Positions 21,960 to 33,262 of a stretch of DNA of 64,000 nucleotides are shown here, piece after piece. Every line of letters begins with the position of its first letter. Positions within the stretch are counted from its first letter, which is position 1. The notes beneath the pieces are model-generated. The model was not told the origin of the DNA and made no database searches. It saw only the letters and a list, made by a program, of their open reading frames with translations. The position numbers and the translations under genes are program-made. Source of the stretch: Dryomyza anilis (lineage: Eukaryota > Arthropoda > Insecta > Diptera > Dryomyzidae); contig OX638131.1 in the NCBI GenBank assembly GCA_951804985.1, positions 43,931,458-43,995,457 of the forward strand, written 5' to 3'.

Positions 21960-22930
21960 TGCCCTACACTCACTATCGTATTTGATGCATTTGTTGCGCT
22001 GATTCTGAAAATTGTATTTGTTTTATCAAATTGGCTCTAGTTTTTGAGATATAGCCCATTTTTCAATTTCCCAATATTTTGGGAAATTTCAAATTTCCAT
22101 AAACACAAATAATAAAATTATCTTTTCGATATTAGATGGAGAAAATATTGCACTACAATACAAAAATTTGATTTAATGCGTGACAAAATTTGCTTGGGAG
22201 ATATAAACAAAAGAAATTAAAATGTGTTCAAAAAGTAGAAAATTTTGGTAATAAAATATGGTATTATTCAGTGGACAAAAATATTAAAAGTTATGTTTAT
22301 AAACTTTTATGTTGTGTCAAGTATCCTCTTTAAAACCTTATTTAAGATAATATATTACGACTCTTGGTTAAAAAGTTATAAATATAATTCTAAATAAAGT
22401 CAACATTTTTTTCCTTGATAAATTAAAATCTGAAAATTTTACATAATCATAAAATTTAAATTTAACAATTACAAAAAAGTTGGCTTTATTTAATCTAGTA
22501 ATTATAACTTTTTAACTAAAAGTCGTAATTTATTTTCTAAAATAGGGGTTTAAAAAGGATACATGACGCTACATAGCTTGGCTTAAAAATAATTTTTCGC
22601 ATTTTTGTCCATTATGTAATAACGTTTTTCATTCATAACACTTTTACTATTTTGGAAAATTTTAAACTTCTTTTGCTTATATCTCGCAACTAAATTTTTT
22701 CGCGATAAAAATCAAATTTTTATTTTGTGTTGCATGGCTTTCTGCATCTATTATCTTAAAGATAATTTAAAAATTATTTTTTATTTGAATTTTTAAAACA
22801 AAAGAAGACCAAAATAATGGGAAATTAAAAAGTGGGCAATATCTCAAAAGTGGGCTATATCTCAATTTGACAAAATTGATGTCGTTTTCGAAATCAGCGC
22901 TTCAAAAGTATCCAATTTTTGCTGGAACTT
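21960..22930. mobile_element. 970-bp hairpin (fold-back) element
   Basis: The left half (21960-22440) is an inverted, diverged copy of the right half (22480-22930). Matching pairs include TTGCGCTGATT and AATCAGCGCTT, GAGATATAGCCCA and TGGGCTATATCTC, and GGTTAAAAAGTTATAA and TTATAACTTTTTAACT. The centre lies near 22450. A stray arm occurs at 15290-15410. Confidence 0.75.
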
Positions 22931-23155
22931 TTAGTGCACCATGTCAAAATTTGAATTTTGTCGGGCAGGGTTATCTTCTAAATCTGACCACACTGTTTTA
23001 TTTTGCTTCACTATTGCCATTATCCAAATTCATTTCAAATTTATTCAATTGTTAATTTTATGGCATTTTATTTTTGGTCAAAATTAATTTAATAATGGGT
23101 CCAATTTCAGATCCAGTTTTAGTTCCGGATTCCGTTACAGCTCCATACAAAAAAA

Positions 23156-23605
23156 AAATGAAACCAGTTGGGAAATTTTAAAGTAGGTGTAATTATGATA
23201 GTTAGGATTATCAAAATTATAGTCGGTCTAAGCCGACTATAAATACCCTACACATATGTGTGGTTACCATTCAAAGTGATATATAGGTCACCAGGGTATA
23301 CGAATCCTGAAAATAACTACAAACATTCAATCGCTGAAGAATTTCCATTTTTTTCGCCGGAAAACATTATTATCATGTATTTGAGCATGATATCAATATA
23401 TATTTGACCAAAAAAGTTTACCTAAGCACGTATACATAAAAATTGATCTTTATATGTACATTTTATATGAGGTATTTGAACATAAGTGGTCGGATCATAG
23501 GTCACAATGGACCGATCTTCGCACATACAGCGTAGGTATATTAGTAATCTAAGTAATAAGTTTCATTTATCTAGCTCTTCAATTTTAAAAGTAGTAGGGA
23601 TTTCA

Positions 23606-23643
<38 letters not shown>

Positions 23644-23783
23644 GGACATAGCTAAATCAACTCAGGAGGTCATGCTGATCAAGAATATATATACTTTTCC
23701 ATACCGGAGATGCTTCCTTCTGGGTGTTACAAACGGCGTACCAAACTGAATATACCCTTTCACTCTTAGTGTAGGGTATAAAA
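23156..23783 (+). mobile_element. mini-me-like element, subfamily B, complete
   Basis: It runs from CCAGTTGGGAAATTTTAAAG to AGTGTAGGGTATAA, about 625 bp. In order it has the hairpin GTCGGTCTAAGCCGACTATA, CACACATATGTGTGG, a GACA tract at 23607-23645, the core CATGCTGATCAAGAATATAT and the terminal stretch. It interrupts GGTTCC-rich sequence at both sides. Confidence 0.8.
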
Positions 23784-23784
23784 A

Positions 23785-23845
23785 TGGTTCCAGTTCCGGT
23801 TCCATAAAAATGAAATGGTTCCGGTCCGGTTTCACCCGAGCCCTG
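23785..23845. repeat. GGTTCC-rich right end ending CCGAGCCCTG
   Basis: The GGTTCCAGTTCCGG words are followed by a CCGAGCCCTG terminus typical of the hAT-like ends elsewhere in the window. AACACAAT follows it. Compare AACACTAT before the CCGGGCTATGG start at 17632. Confidence 0.5.
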
Positions 23846-23975
23846 AACACAATAAACATTTTAACTATCTTAGAACTCTTAAAGGAGTCCAAAGGAGTTC
23901 CAAAGTGTCACTCCTTCAAATTAACTCTTCAAAATGCTTCCGAGACCTGTTTGCCCCACGTTTTTATCATAAGTA

Positions 23976-24460
23976 TTGTTACGAAAAGATGTAATTTTCC
24001 CCATAGTGCAAGCATTCAACAATAATAAATGAGACGCAAAACAATTGAGCGCACTAAGCAATGTGTTAGAAAGAGACGGAAGATCATTCAGCGCACTAAG
24101 CAATGTGCGAGAAAGAGATGGAAGATCAGCACATTAAAACACTTGAGTGCGAATGAAATGCCAATAGCATGCGTCATTCACGAAACGAGTAGAAGGTTCT
24201 CAAAACAAGTCGAAGCTTGTCGAAACGTGTCGAACTGATGCATGCAGTATATAAGGGAGCCGCATCTGAGGTACAGCACTAGTGTAGTGATTGTAAAGTG
24301 GTCGAGTGCATCTCGTGTGATAAATGTCAAGTTAAATTGTGAATATGCAGCAGTTGTTAGAATTTGTTATTAGTATAGTTGATTATTAAAGTAAATTAAT
24401 AAAGTTTATTGTTTTAATTTAAACCAAACATATGAGTGTTTTTATTTTGTACACAATCCA
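23976..24460 (+). mobile_element. candidate solo LTR with promoter-like U3
   Basis: The segment starts TGTTACGAAAAGATG. It contains a 42-bp tandem duplication with GCGCACTAAGCAATGTG (about 24048-24131), a TATA box TATATAAGG at about 24249, and AATAAAG at about 24398. This order (U3 repeats, TATA, polyadenylation signal) fits an LTR. The 3' end and a target duplication are not certain, and a host promoter is an alternative. Confidence 0.4.
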
Positions 24461-24835
24461 GAGACATGAACTTGTAGAACAGTTTTCCGTAGACTGAATT
24501 TTGGTAACAATATTTTAATTCTCGTAGAACATTCATATTTTGTGACTTTAGTCGCTCTATTTTCGGAGTGATTTCCCCCTTTAAAAATACATAAAAGTGT
24601 CTTCTTACGAAGTATGCATACATAAAATCTAGTATATCTGTTGAACTCTCACTGAATAAAATGATTTTTAAATTTCATTAAAAATATAAAACAAATGAAG
24701 CATTTCAATTTTACTTAAATGGTAGATTCCATTTAAAGTATACTACTTTGAAGAATATAATTCCAAAACATTGCCACGTATAATGTATAAAAACTACGAA
24801 TCGCAGTTTAGTCGATATTTCTAAAAATAAAGGTG

Positions 24836-25045
24836 CACCCAGAAAAAATTCCCTCAAATCCCATTATTATTGTTCAATAGGACAATTATTGATTTAAAAG
24901 TATAGAAAAAATAAATCTTTTCATATAAACTCAATGGCAATATCATGGTATTTTCAAGTATTTAATGGTATTTTCCGATTAAAATTATAACTTATTCTAT
25001 TTTTAATAGTAAAAAACTATTATTTATATAGTATTTTTCTGGGTG
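24836..25045. mobile_element. 210-bp MITE with CACCCAGAAAAA ends
   Basis: CACCCAGAAAAA (24836-24847) is perfectly complementary to TTTTTCTGGGTG (25034-25045). The interior is AT-rich, with ATCATGGTATTTT and AATGGTATTTTCC words. The termini resemble the ends of the elements at 47258-48298 and 61726-62365. Confidence 0.75.
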
Positions 25046-25424
25046 TGGCTTTACTAAAAAAAATAACTTTTTGAATGAATGTAAATTGAAAATTAGGTGC
25101 GTTCCATTTGAAATTAGGAAAATTTCAAATGATATTGTAATTTTTCAATTGAAATTGAGAAAAGTTTACAATTTAAATTTTTATTTGTAATTTTCCTAAT
25201 TTTTTTTTACTCTTCCAATCGCACTTATTTCAATTAGAGACAAAATAAAATATTCAGAAAATTTGTAGTGTTTCTAATTTTATGACGGAATACTGTACTG
25301 CAAATTTATTAAATTATTTATATATATTTTTTCGTTTATAAACTATTATATCAATAACTGTTTTTTTTTTTACTAAATTAGAGAACTTTTGTTTTTACTT
25401 TTGAGAGTAGTATTAAATACAATC

Positions 25425-26076
25425 AAAACGAGTTGGGAAAGTTAGGTCACATGGGTAAGTTCGGTCACATGGGTAAGTTCGGTCACATGGGGCGGATTTT
25501 TATAGTCGGTCGGGCCCGACTATGGAATACCCTACACCTTTGGTGGGGATATTAACCCTCAGAATATTATTCATATATCAGAAATTTACGCCTTATATCC
25601 CCAGAAATTAAAAAAATTATATAAAGTATAAAAAACAAAAAAAAAATAAATTTGAAAAATGTAATTGGGCGGACCACGCCTATATTTAAAATTTTGTAAG
25701 GCTAATATTTCATAGAATTGATTTTAATAATTAACGGATCAAATTTCCACTATTAAAAACCGGGAAATAATGAAAAAAAAAATGTGGGCGGATCACGCCC
25801 ATTTTTGGACCACACATTTTTAGGTGAATTATAACAATATGTTTTAAATTTTACAACTATATCTTGAATACTTTTCGAGTTATAAGTTCCCAAAGATTTA
25901 TATAAAAGTGACTTGTATGGGAGGTGGGCGTGTCTGTTGACCGATTTGGCTCATTTTCAAACTCAGTTCCTACTTTTGGCTAAAATATATTGTGACGAAA
26001 TTTCATCGCATTCTGAGCAGTATTTCTCAAGTTATTCTGTATTCGGACAGCAAGACAGCAAGACAGCAAGACAGCA

Positions 26077-26128
<52 letters not shown>

Positions 26129-26266
26129 GGACATGGCTAAACGGACTCGGGTAGTTATGCTGATCAAGAATATATATACTTTTCCATACCGGACACGCCT
26201 CCTAAGGGGCGTTACAATATATGCACAAAGTTAATATACCCTGTACCTCATAGGTGTAGGGTATAA
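25425..26266 (+). mobile_element. mini-me-like element, subfamily A, complete reference copy
   Basis: About 840 bp, from AAAACGAGTTGGGAAAG to GTGTAGGGTATAAT. It holds two to three copies of TTCGGTCACATGGG, the perfect-stem hairpin around GTCGGTCGGGCCCGACTATG, two GGGCGGAYCACGCC segments, GACGAAATTTCATCGCATTC, a long GACAGCAA/GACA microsatellite (26046-26133), and the TA-rich core. It serves here as the uninterrupted comparison for the other subfamily A copies. It encodes nothing. Confidence 0.85.
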
Positions 26267-27041
26267 TAAAAAGGCGTATTAAACAGTTTTAACATCAGCG
26301 TTAAATTCAATTAGCTGGGCCCAAAACATGGATCCAATGTGTTCAACATGACCTTGTCATAAAATGCATTTACGACCGTGGCCAACGTACTTTAATTACA
26401 AAAATTTAAACAAACAGAACTGCTAACTGCAGTGACTATGTGTTCTGCATCAATCTGGCACATCTGCACATAGGATACGTAGCTTTTATTTTTGTTTTCG
26501 TAAATCCATGGAGCTGGTAAAGAGGTTAAAATGAAGGATAAAGAAGCATATCATACATCGTAGTAAAACACAAACATACGTGGCTTTGCAATGAAGGCTT
26601 TTGCAAATATTTGCACTGAAAGGAGCAGCCAGCCAACAAAGAAGTAGACAGAAGATAGAAGCAGGAGCAAGCGAGATAGCTGTAAAATTAACCATTACGT
26701 ATAATATACATTATTAATAAAATATAATATATATAAAGTAAAGAAAAAGTAGAAAGTAGTGAAAACTGCGAGCAAGGCTTTGACTTCGTTTGTGGGGAGC
26801 CCTTTTTGCATTTTCCACGGCATTTCACATGAACGAAATATTTGCGAAATTCGCTGTCTGTATCTCGCATCTTTGTTTAATGAATGAATGGATGAATTTT
26901 TAGCTTTGAGTTGTATAAAAAAGCACCAACTAACGAACAACTGGTGGCAAAAGAAGCAGCTGCTGCTGTTGCTTTTCTGCACTATATGTGTTTGTTAATC
27001 TGTCCTGAAGCCCATTGAAGTGAATTTAAGCTGAAGTGCAA
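26267..27041. other. single-copy-looking DNA
   Basis: Less repetitive and a little less AT-rich than the average. It contains TTGTATAAAAAAGCACC (TATA-like, about 26912) and AGCAGCTGCTGCTGTTGC. No frame is convincing. Confidence 0.35.
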
Positions 27042-27339
27042 AGTCAGTCAGTCGCGTTAATATCTTAAGTAAACCGAACCTAGTGAGCCCCGGCAACCAT
27101 CCAGATAGACAGTCATTCGGTGGCGAGAACTCAGCCGGCAACTGGTATCGGCTTTAAAGTGGAAAACAAACAGACGACATTGCTGCAAGAGTGGAACCCA
27201 ATGGATGCTGCAAATATAAGAATTATTTAGGACTCTAACTACTCTCAATGTTGTTTTTCAAAATAGCATTTCCAGGCTATTTAGCAGCAGTAGTAGGACT
27301 CTAAGCAGGACTCTAAGCAGGACTCTCTCCCCTGACAAG
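27042..27339 (+). other. possible 5' untranslated exon
   Basis: AGTCAGTCAGTCGCG at 27041-27055 resembles an arthropod initiator (TCAGT). The following 300 bases are comparatively rich in GC, and CTGACAAG is followed by GTAACC, a fair 5' splice site at 27340. A three-unit AGGACTCTAAGC repeat lies at 27293-27325. There is no open frame. This is a pattern-based guess. Confidence 0.2.
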
Positions 27340-27721
27340 GTAACCATGAACGTGCACTGGCATCACACCATATAATTATTTAATTTTCTCATATCCTTTA
27401 CAACATCCTCAAATGTAGAATTTCTAGTACGACCATCAATGTTTACCTTATAACGAAGGCTGTTGTGCTGCATAAATTCGTTTAGCGATTAAACTCGTTA
27501 AATATGAAAACACTTTAATGATGGTGGCAAAAGTAAAAATTGGTTCTTATCATAATGAGCTTAAAAAGTAAATTTTCTACGCGAATTCTTCTCGCTAAAT
27601 CTCTCTAAAACTAAAAATATTTAGCTTTTAAATCCAACACACAAAGAAAATATCGTTTCCGTTAAACAATTTAATGTTTGTAAGCTTATTTGTAGAAAAT
27701 AACCGAAGTGTTTCGCTCAAA

Positions 27722-28125
27722 TGATTAGTAGTGCTTCCCACAAATATTTGCGCTATTTCCTACAAATATTAAAAGTATTTCCCACAAATATTTGAAGTGT
27801 TTCCGACAAGCACGAAAAGTGTTTCCCACAAATATTTGAAAATGTTGTAGTGTTTGCCACAGACGTTGGTAGTGTTTTCCACAAATATTTAAGTATTTCC
27901 CACAAATACGAAAAGTGTTTCCCACAAATATATGAAGTGTTTCATACGAACACTAAAAGCGTTTCCCATAAATATTTGAACATTTGTAGTGTTTGCCACA
28001 GACATTGGTAGTGTTTCCCACAAATAAATGAAGTGTTTCATACAAACATTAAAATGTCTCCCACAAATATTTGAACATTATTGGTACATTGGTAGTGTTG
28101 CCCACAAATATTTGAAGTGTTCGCC
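27722..28125. repeat. minisatellite of GTGTTTCCCACAAATATTTGA units
   Basis: About 15 diverged units of 22-30 bp carry the motif TTTCCCACAAATATTTGA. A higher-order pattern with GTAGTGTTTGCCACAGAC and TTGGTAGTGTTTCCCAC recurs after roughly 140 bp. Confidence 0.8.
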
Positions 28126-28181
28126 AAATTCAGTCAAAGCAAAAGGTTTTGTTTATTGCAACAGCCACTCATTTACGCGAC

Positions 28182-28510
28182 ATGTCGAATAATGGAAAAT
28201 TCAAGAGTAGATTGTTCGATAAGTCGCGTAAACGGGCGACTGCCGAAAATAAACCTTTTACTTCGACTGATTTGGATGGACACTAATTGTGAGAAACACA
28301 ACACATCGATACATTATTCCAGGGACATGTGTCTCATACAGTGGACGCGTCTTAAAAAGTCGTCGAAACTGGGTTTTCGTCAGACGATTTGGAAAAAAAA
28401 ACCTGAGTACACAACGCGCAAAATTGCAGTGTTCATGGTCAACTGTTTTGGATGATGTGAAGACCGATGATGATGAATTTATGGCAGTTGCTATAGATAA
28501 TAATAATTAA
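28182..28510 (+). pseudogene. unrecognised frameshifted coding remnant
   Basis: An ATG at 28182 opens 34 codons reading MSNNGKFKSRLFDKSRKR followed by ATAENKPFTSTDLDGH, ended by TAA at 28284. In another frame the sequence continues from 28289 as RNTTHRYIIPGTCVSYSG, KSRRNWVFVRRFGKKN and DDVKTDDDEFMAVAIDNNN, stopping at 28510. Both parts have ordinary protein composition and fit end to end with one frameshift, which suggests a decayed gene or captured exon. A hairpin (CTTCATGTGTCA and its complement) follows at 28511-28552. I do not recognise the protein. Two chance frames remain possible. Confidence 0.3.
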
Positions 28511-31100
28511 CTTCATGTGTCACACACTTTTGCTTCTTATTTGACACATGAAGCTTATCCGCGTTTATTCGTGCAAGTGTTGCATGATGCGGATTAGTTC
28601 AATTGTTCAAGTGATGCATCTTTTGTGAGAAGCTATACGATTTTTGTGGCAAACATATTGAATGCATCATTTTTCCGAGAAGTTATCGGTGTTTAGGGCT
28701 GACATTTTTAAAATAGATTGAGTTTTTAGAAACACTTAGTGTATTCCCCAAAGAAATCTCATGTATTTATTATTTATCATAAACACTTTCATTATTTATT
28801 GCTAACAAATGAGTGTTTGGGAGTCATAATTGAAGAGACATTTTTTAAAGTGTTAATGGGAAATATTTTAAATGTTTTTATGAAATTAGATATTGTTTTG
28901 TTCAAACACTAGAATTGTGTTATTATTTGCAATAAGCCATTTATATTTACGACTAACAATCAGTATTTATGGCAGCCTATATGTATTTATCAGAAGTAAC
29001 CGATAGCTTCCCACAAGTACTTTATAAACATTCAGTCAATTGGGCCCGACCATGGTATACCTAAGGCTACCAACTATAAATTTGGAAAAAGTACAGTGGT
29101 TATAGTGGAAAAGTAGAACATAACACATTTATTTAATTTTTTCATACATTTTGCATTACTATTTTTTATTAAGATATCGGTACCTTACAGGCTGAACATC
29201 GTAACCAAAATTTGGGGAATTTTATGCTTTATTGCGCTTAAAAGACATTTTGAACTTTTAACGACTATTTTCAATAGCATTATTATTACACTAACTGTAA
29301 AAAGGTAACACTCAATTTTCTTTTTGTATTTAATTTAGAATCTCTTACTAATATTTTGGTTTTTTAAATTATAATTTTTTAGTTAACCGTTACAGTTTCA
29401 TAGCTTGCCAAACACGTAAAATGAAGACTATTTATACTATAGTAATTTTAGCGGTCGAAATTTTTCTAATTTTATTCTAACGAGTTTAGGATAACATTTT
29501 TGTATTAATGTACATACAATTATCTTTAAAATCATATGTCACTCTTATATTTTTAGATATCGTATTATTAGTAAATAGTAAAATTATGCGCACCTAGCCT
29601 AAAAAATAATATATTTTGATTGAAATCAAAAAATAAAATTATATAAAGGATTAATTTCTGGATCAATATCTTTGATAATATCCACGACAGGAGTTAGATT
29701 TTTTATTAAAAAATCTAGCTAATAAAGTCTACTTTTAGAAAACATGGTTCAATAAGAATATTGATGAGTTTCAACTTCATTATTAATGGTTTACTAAAAC
29801 CTTAAAATATTTTAGACTAAATTTTCACAAAAATTGGATTTTGAATTGTAATATCTCTTCAACTTTAGAAGTTAGCTGATTGATTTTTTGTATACATGTA
29901 TACACGTTATTTGTATTTGTATACACGTTATTCTATGTAAGGACAACTTAAGGATATAATGCTCATTAAAGGACGCTTTTGTTACTATTTATTATGAACC
30001 ATAAAGGCGAACAAATTATATAAAACTTTTATAAGTTTGTTTTAGTGGAAAAACTTAATAGTTTAAGCAAAACAAATTACATTCAACCTTTTATTTAAAA
30101 AAAATTAAAAAACCACAAAAAAATTATTAAACCATGATATTTAATAAAATGTGCCAACGACTTTTTCTTTATTTTGATCTTAAAGTACTCGAGAAGAATA
30201 TCCGAAACATTTTTTTGAATAATTTGGAATGTGCATCAATTTTAGGATTGAGAGTGCTTTAGTCAGGAGTGCAGAATTTTACTACACAGAAAAAAAAATT
30301 CGTAAATATAACCAAAAAGGTACATCAATACAATTAAAGTTTTGCTAAAACTGCGCCGACTAATTAATTTGCTGTATTGACGTACAAATATTCATATTAG
30401 CAAACACAATTGCTAACATTTATTTGTAATATTAGCAATCCTCATTACTGTTTTGACAACATTATTAACTGAATATCAAAAAATATCAAATTAATTTTGT
30501 TGTTGTATTAGTTAAAAACTTAACTCTATTAATTATTATTTTTATTGATTTATGTAAAAATCAAACGTAAATATAATTAAAAGTATTGCTGAAACAAACA
30601 TTTTTTTTATTATTTTATGAAAAATATTAATTATATTGACAACAAGATTATTCAACGCAATTATCGTGTTTGTCAATATAAATAATATTTTTGTCCATTA
30701 AATTAATTATATTTGCTAACCTACATTAAAATTCCAGAAAAAGAAAAAACGTTGAAATATTTAAAAAAAAAAATATTTTATTTATATACTTTTTTTAAAC
30801 ATAGTATACATGTATGTTAAACAAAAATTAAGAATTCATAGTAATATAATTTGAGTTCATAGTAATATAAATAATATAAAAGATGAGACTTTTTATAACT
30901 ATAAATATGCCAAAACATATTTATTAAAATTAAATCATTATTAAAAAAAATGTATTTAATCAAAATGTTCCTATACGTGTTATTTCCCTGTTGCCGTTTA
31001 CCAAATTCATCCCATTCAGTTTTGGTATCATTATATAATCCTGTATAATAGTATTGCTCTATTTATAATTTTTTAAGTATCTCATTTTACAAATCTCTGC
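28511..31100. other. AT-rich DNA without a recognised gene
   Basis: 29040-29100 has a faint mini-me-like fragment (TTGGGCCCGACCATGGTATACC). 30290-30740 contains ATTAGCAAACACAATTGCTAA-type inverted words and could be an old MITE. Otherwise I see nothing. Confidence 0.35.
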
Positions 31101-31114
31101 CTTATTCATGAATT

Positions 31115-31524
31115 TCACTTAATCGGAAAACATTTCAATTTTACCTCTGTGTTATATTTTGCCCTGTGTCTCGTTTTACAAAAACTGCTTATGATATGAT
31201 TATTTTGTCCTGCAGTCACTATGAATGCAAAAAAGTTTTCATAAGAAAACCTATCCATTGAGATTGCAACGCTAACGTTATATTCCTGCCTTGCCTTGAG
31301 CGATACCACTCTACTAACGTTGTAAAATTTGCATTATACACAGCACCAGAGCCATGTACATAACTCAGAAACTCACAAATTGCATCCATCCAATTGTCCG
31401 GCAGGCAAATTGAATCCAACACCGCCAAAGGAATTACATGGCGCAATGATGAAAAAAGTTCAGGTTTTAGTGGAATTTCTATTTTTTTCTTTTCAACATA
31501 ACTTTGTTACAATGGTCATGGTGG
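31115..31524 (-). pseudogene. unrecognised minus-strand coding remnant with a frameshift
   Basis: On the minus strand a frame open from about 31524 reads VEKKKIEIPLKPELFSSLRH, VIPLAVLDSICLPDNWMDAI and CEFLSYVHGSGAVYNANF, and then stops making sense. At about 31309 another frame continues SLKARQEYNVSVAISMDRFS, YENFFAFIVTAGQNNHIISS and FCKTRHRAKYNTEVKLKCF, ending at 31115. The region is less AT-rich than its flanks. The two halves abut with one frameshift, so a decayed exon or retrocopy is the simplest reading. No family is recognised. There is no intact start, and no convincing splice site upstream. Confidence 0.3.
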
Positions 31525-31957
31525 GTGTTATGTAAACGTAACAGAAATCGATGCGGCAATCAAGGTAAATTCTGAATGTATATTTTCTGACTTTGATACC
31601 CCTGAGAAAAATGTAAATAAAATATATCTGTGTAGGTTTCACTTCCGTAGTGGTGTTATTGAATGAAATATATTTTCTATTATAACAATTCGTAATTAAT
31701 GTCCGTAATATACATTTTATTATAAATTAATATTAAAAACGAGTGGCGAAAGTTAAGTCACATGGGCGGCGCTTAAAGTCGGTGGTGATATTAATGTGGA
31801 AAATTTATTTGTATACCTAAATTTTAAAGTTCTTATTTAACTATCAGAATATTATTCACATATCAGAAATTTACTAAATACAAAAAAACTAATAACAAAA
31901 AAATAAATAAAGAAAAGGGAGCAGACCACGCCTATATTTAAAATTTTGTAAGGCTAA

Positions 31958-32415
31958 AGGCTCTGTTATGCAAACGTAGCGCAACGTGACGTAAAGTATC
32001 GTAACAGATCGTAGCGAGCTAGTATGGCGATTACCCAAAACGTAAAGTAACGTAGAATATATCAGCTGTTAGCAAAAATAATAATAATTTGTGTTGTTTC
32101 AATAAAAATATATTCAAATTTGTAATTTATATCGAACATATATCATAATTGTTAAAATAGTGACGCTTTTTCACTTTGCAATAGATTTGAGAGCAATTAT
32201 TTTCTGTGTTTTCACTTGAACAGCTGTTTTGCAAATGTCAATTTTCGTAACGTAGCGTAGAATTCTATTTTCAACAGATTTCTACGTTACGATACGTTCC
32301 GCTACGTTACGCTACCATATGAATAAACATTTACACGCACTGTATGTATAACAGAACAGTACGTGACAGTTGACTACATTACGCTACGATACGATAGGTT
32401 TGCATAACTGAGCCT
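31958..32415. mobile_element. MITE with AGGCTC ends and TAA target duplication
   Basis: The left AGGCTCTGTTATGCAAACG matches, inverted, GTTTGCATAACTGAGCCT at the right. TAA flanks both ends (31955-31957 and 32416-32418), and the uninterrupted mini-me copy has GGCTAATATTTC there. The 3-bp TWA duplication fits PIF/Harbinger-type elements. The body is rich in GTAACGTAGCG-like words. Confidence 0.85.
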
Positions 32416-32530
32416 TAATATTTCATAGCTAAAAATTTCCACTATGACAACCCGGGAAATAATGTAAAAAATGTGTGCAGATCACGCCCATTTTTGGACC
32501 ACATATTTTTGAATGAATAATTGAATTCTA

Positions 32531-32682
32531 AGGGCGAGTTTACACAATAGAGAAAATAGCTAGAGATAGAGCAAAATAGAGCAAAAATCTCATAGACTTG
32601 TGTAAACGCTACATAGAGCTCCACTGTAGGGAGCTCTACGGTAGATTTTCTCAAGCTAATTTCTCTATCGTGTATTCGAGCC
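32531..32682. mobile_element. 152-bp MITE (AGGGCGAGTTTACACAATAG)
   Basis: The ends are inverted: TTTACACAATAGAGAAA at the left against TTTCTCTATCGTGTA at the right. TA or TAA flanks both ends, and the uninterrupted copy reads TATAACAATAT here. It is a separate insertion from 31958-32415. Confidence 0.75.
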
Positions 32683-32920
32683 TTAACAATACGTTTTAAT
32701 TTTTATAACTATATCTTATATAAAAGTGACTTGTATGGGAGGTGGGTGTTGACCGATTTGGCTCATTTTCAAACTCAGTGCCTACTTTTGGCTAAAATAT
32801 ATTGAAACGAAATTTCGTTGCATTTTGATCAGTAATTCTCAAGTTTTTGTGTATTCGGTCAGCAAGACAGTAAAACAGACATGGCTAAACGGACTCGGGT
32901 AGTGATACTGATCAAGACTA

Positions 32921-33172
32921 TATCGTCATTGTAGAGGGAAAAGTCACCAAATACATTTTCAAAATGCCAAATATTGATTAAAAAAATCGTTATATATCTA
33001 TCAATTTTTAATCGATGATCTCTATTTTTTTACCACATGATAAGAAAATAATAATAAATCTATCAATTGATATTTCAACTTTAAAAATGCATCAATTAAT
33101 TTTTTATAATATTAAGCAACAAACTCGAAATTTAAGTTTTTCATAAACATTTTCGTTCTACAACGACGATAT
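32921..33172. mobile_element. MITE with TATCGTC ends inside the TA tract of a mini-me copy
   Basis: The ends TATCGTCATTGTAGAG and CTACAACGACGATA match the MITE at 4993-5227. It interrupts the mini-me core between ATCAAGACTA and TATGCTTTTCC. Confidence 0.8.
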
Positions 33173-33262
33173 ATGCTTTTCCCTTACCGGACAAGCCTCC
33201 TAAGGGGCGTTACAATATAAGCACAATGTTCATACATCCTGTACCTTATAAGTACAGGGTGT

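Larger units (their letters stand above)
31737..33262 (+). mobile_element. mini-me-like element, subfamily A, split by three MITEs
   Basis: It starts AAAACGAGTGGCGAAAG and ends near AGTACAGGGTGTAAT. Removal of 31958-32415, 32531-32682 and 32921-33172 restores text collinear with 25425-26266. The GACA tract is reduced to a few units (32861-32880). Confidence 0.8.
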
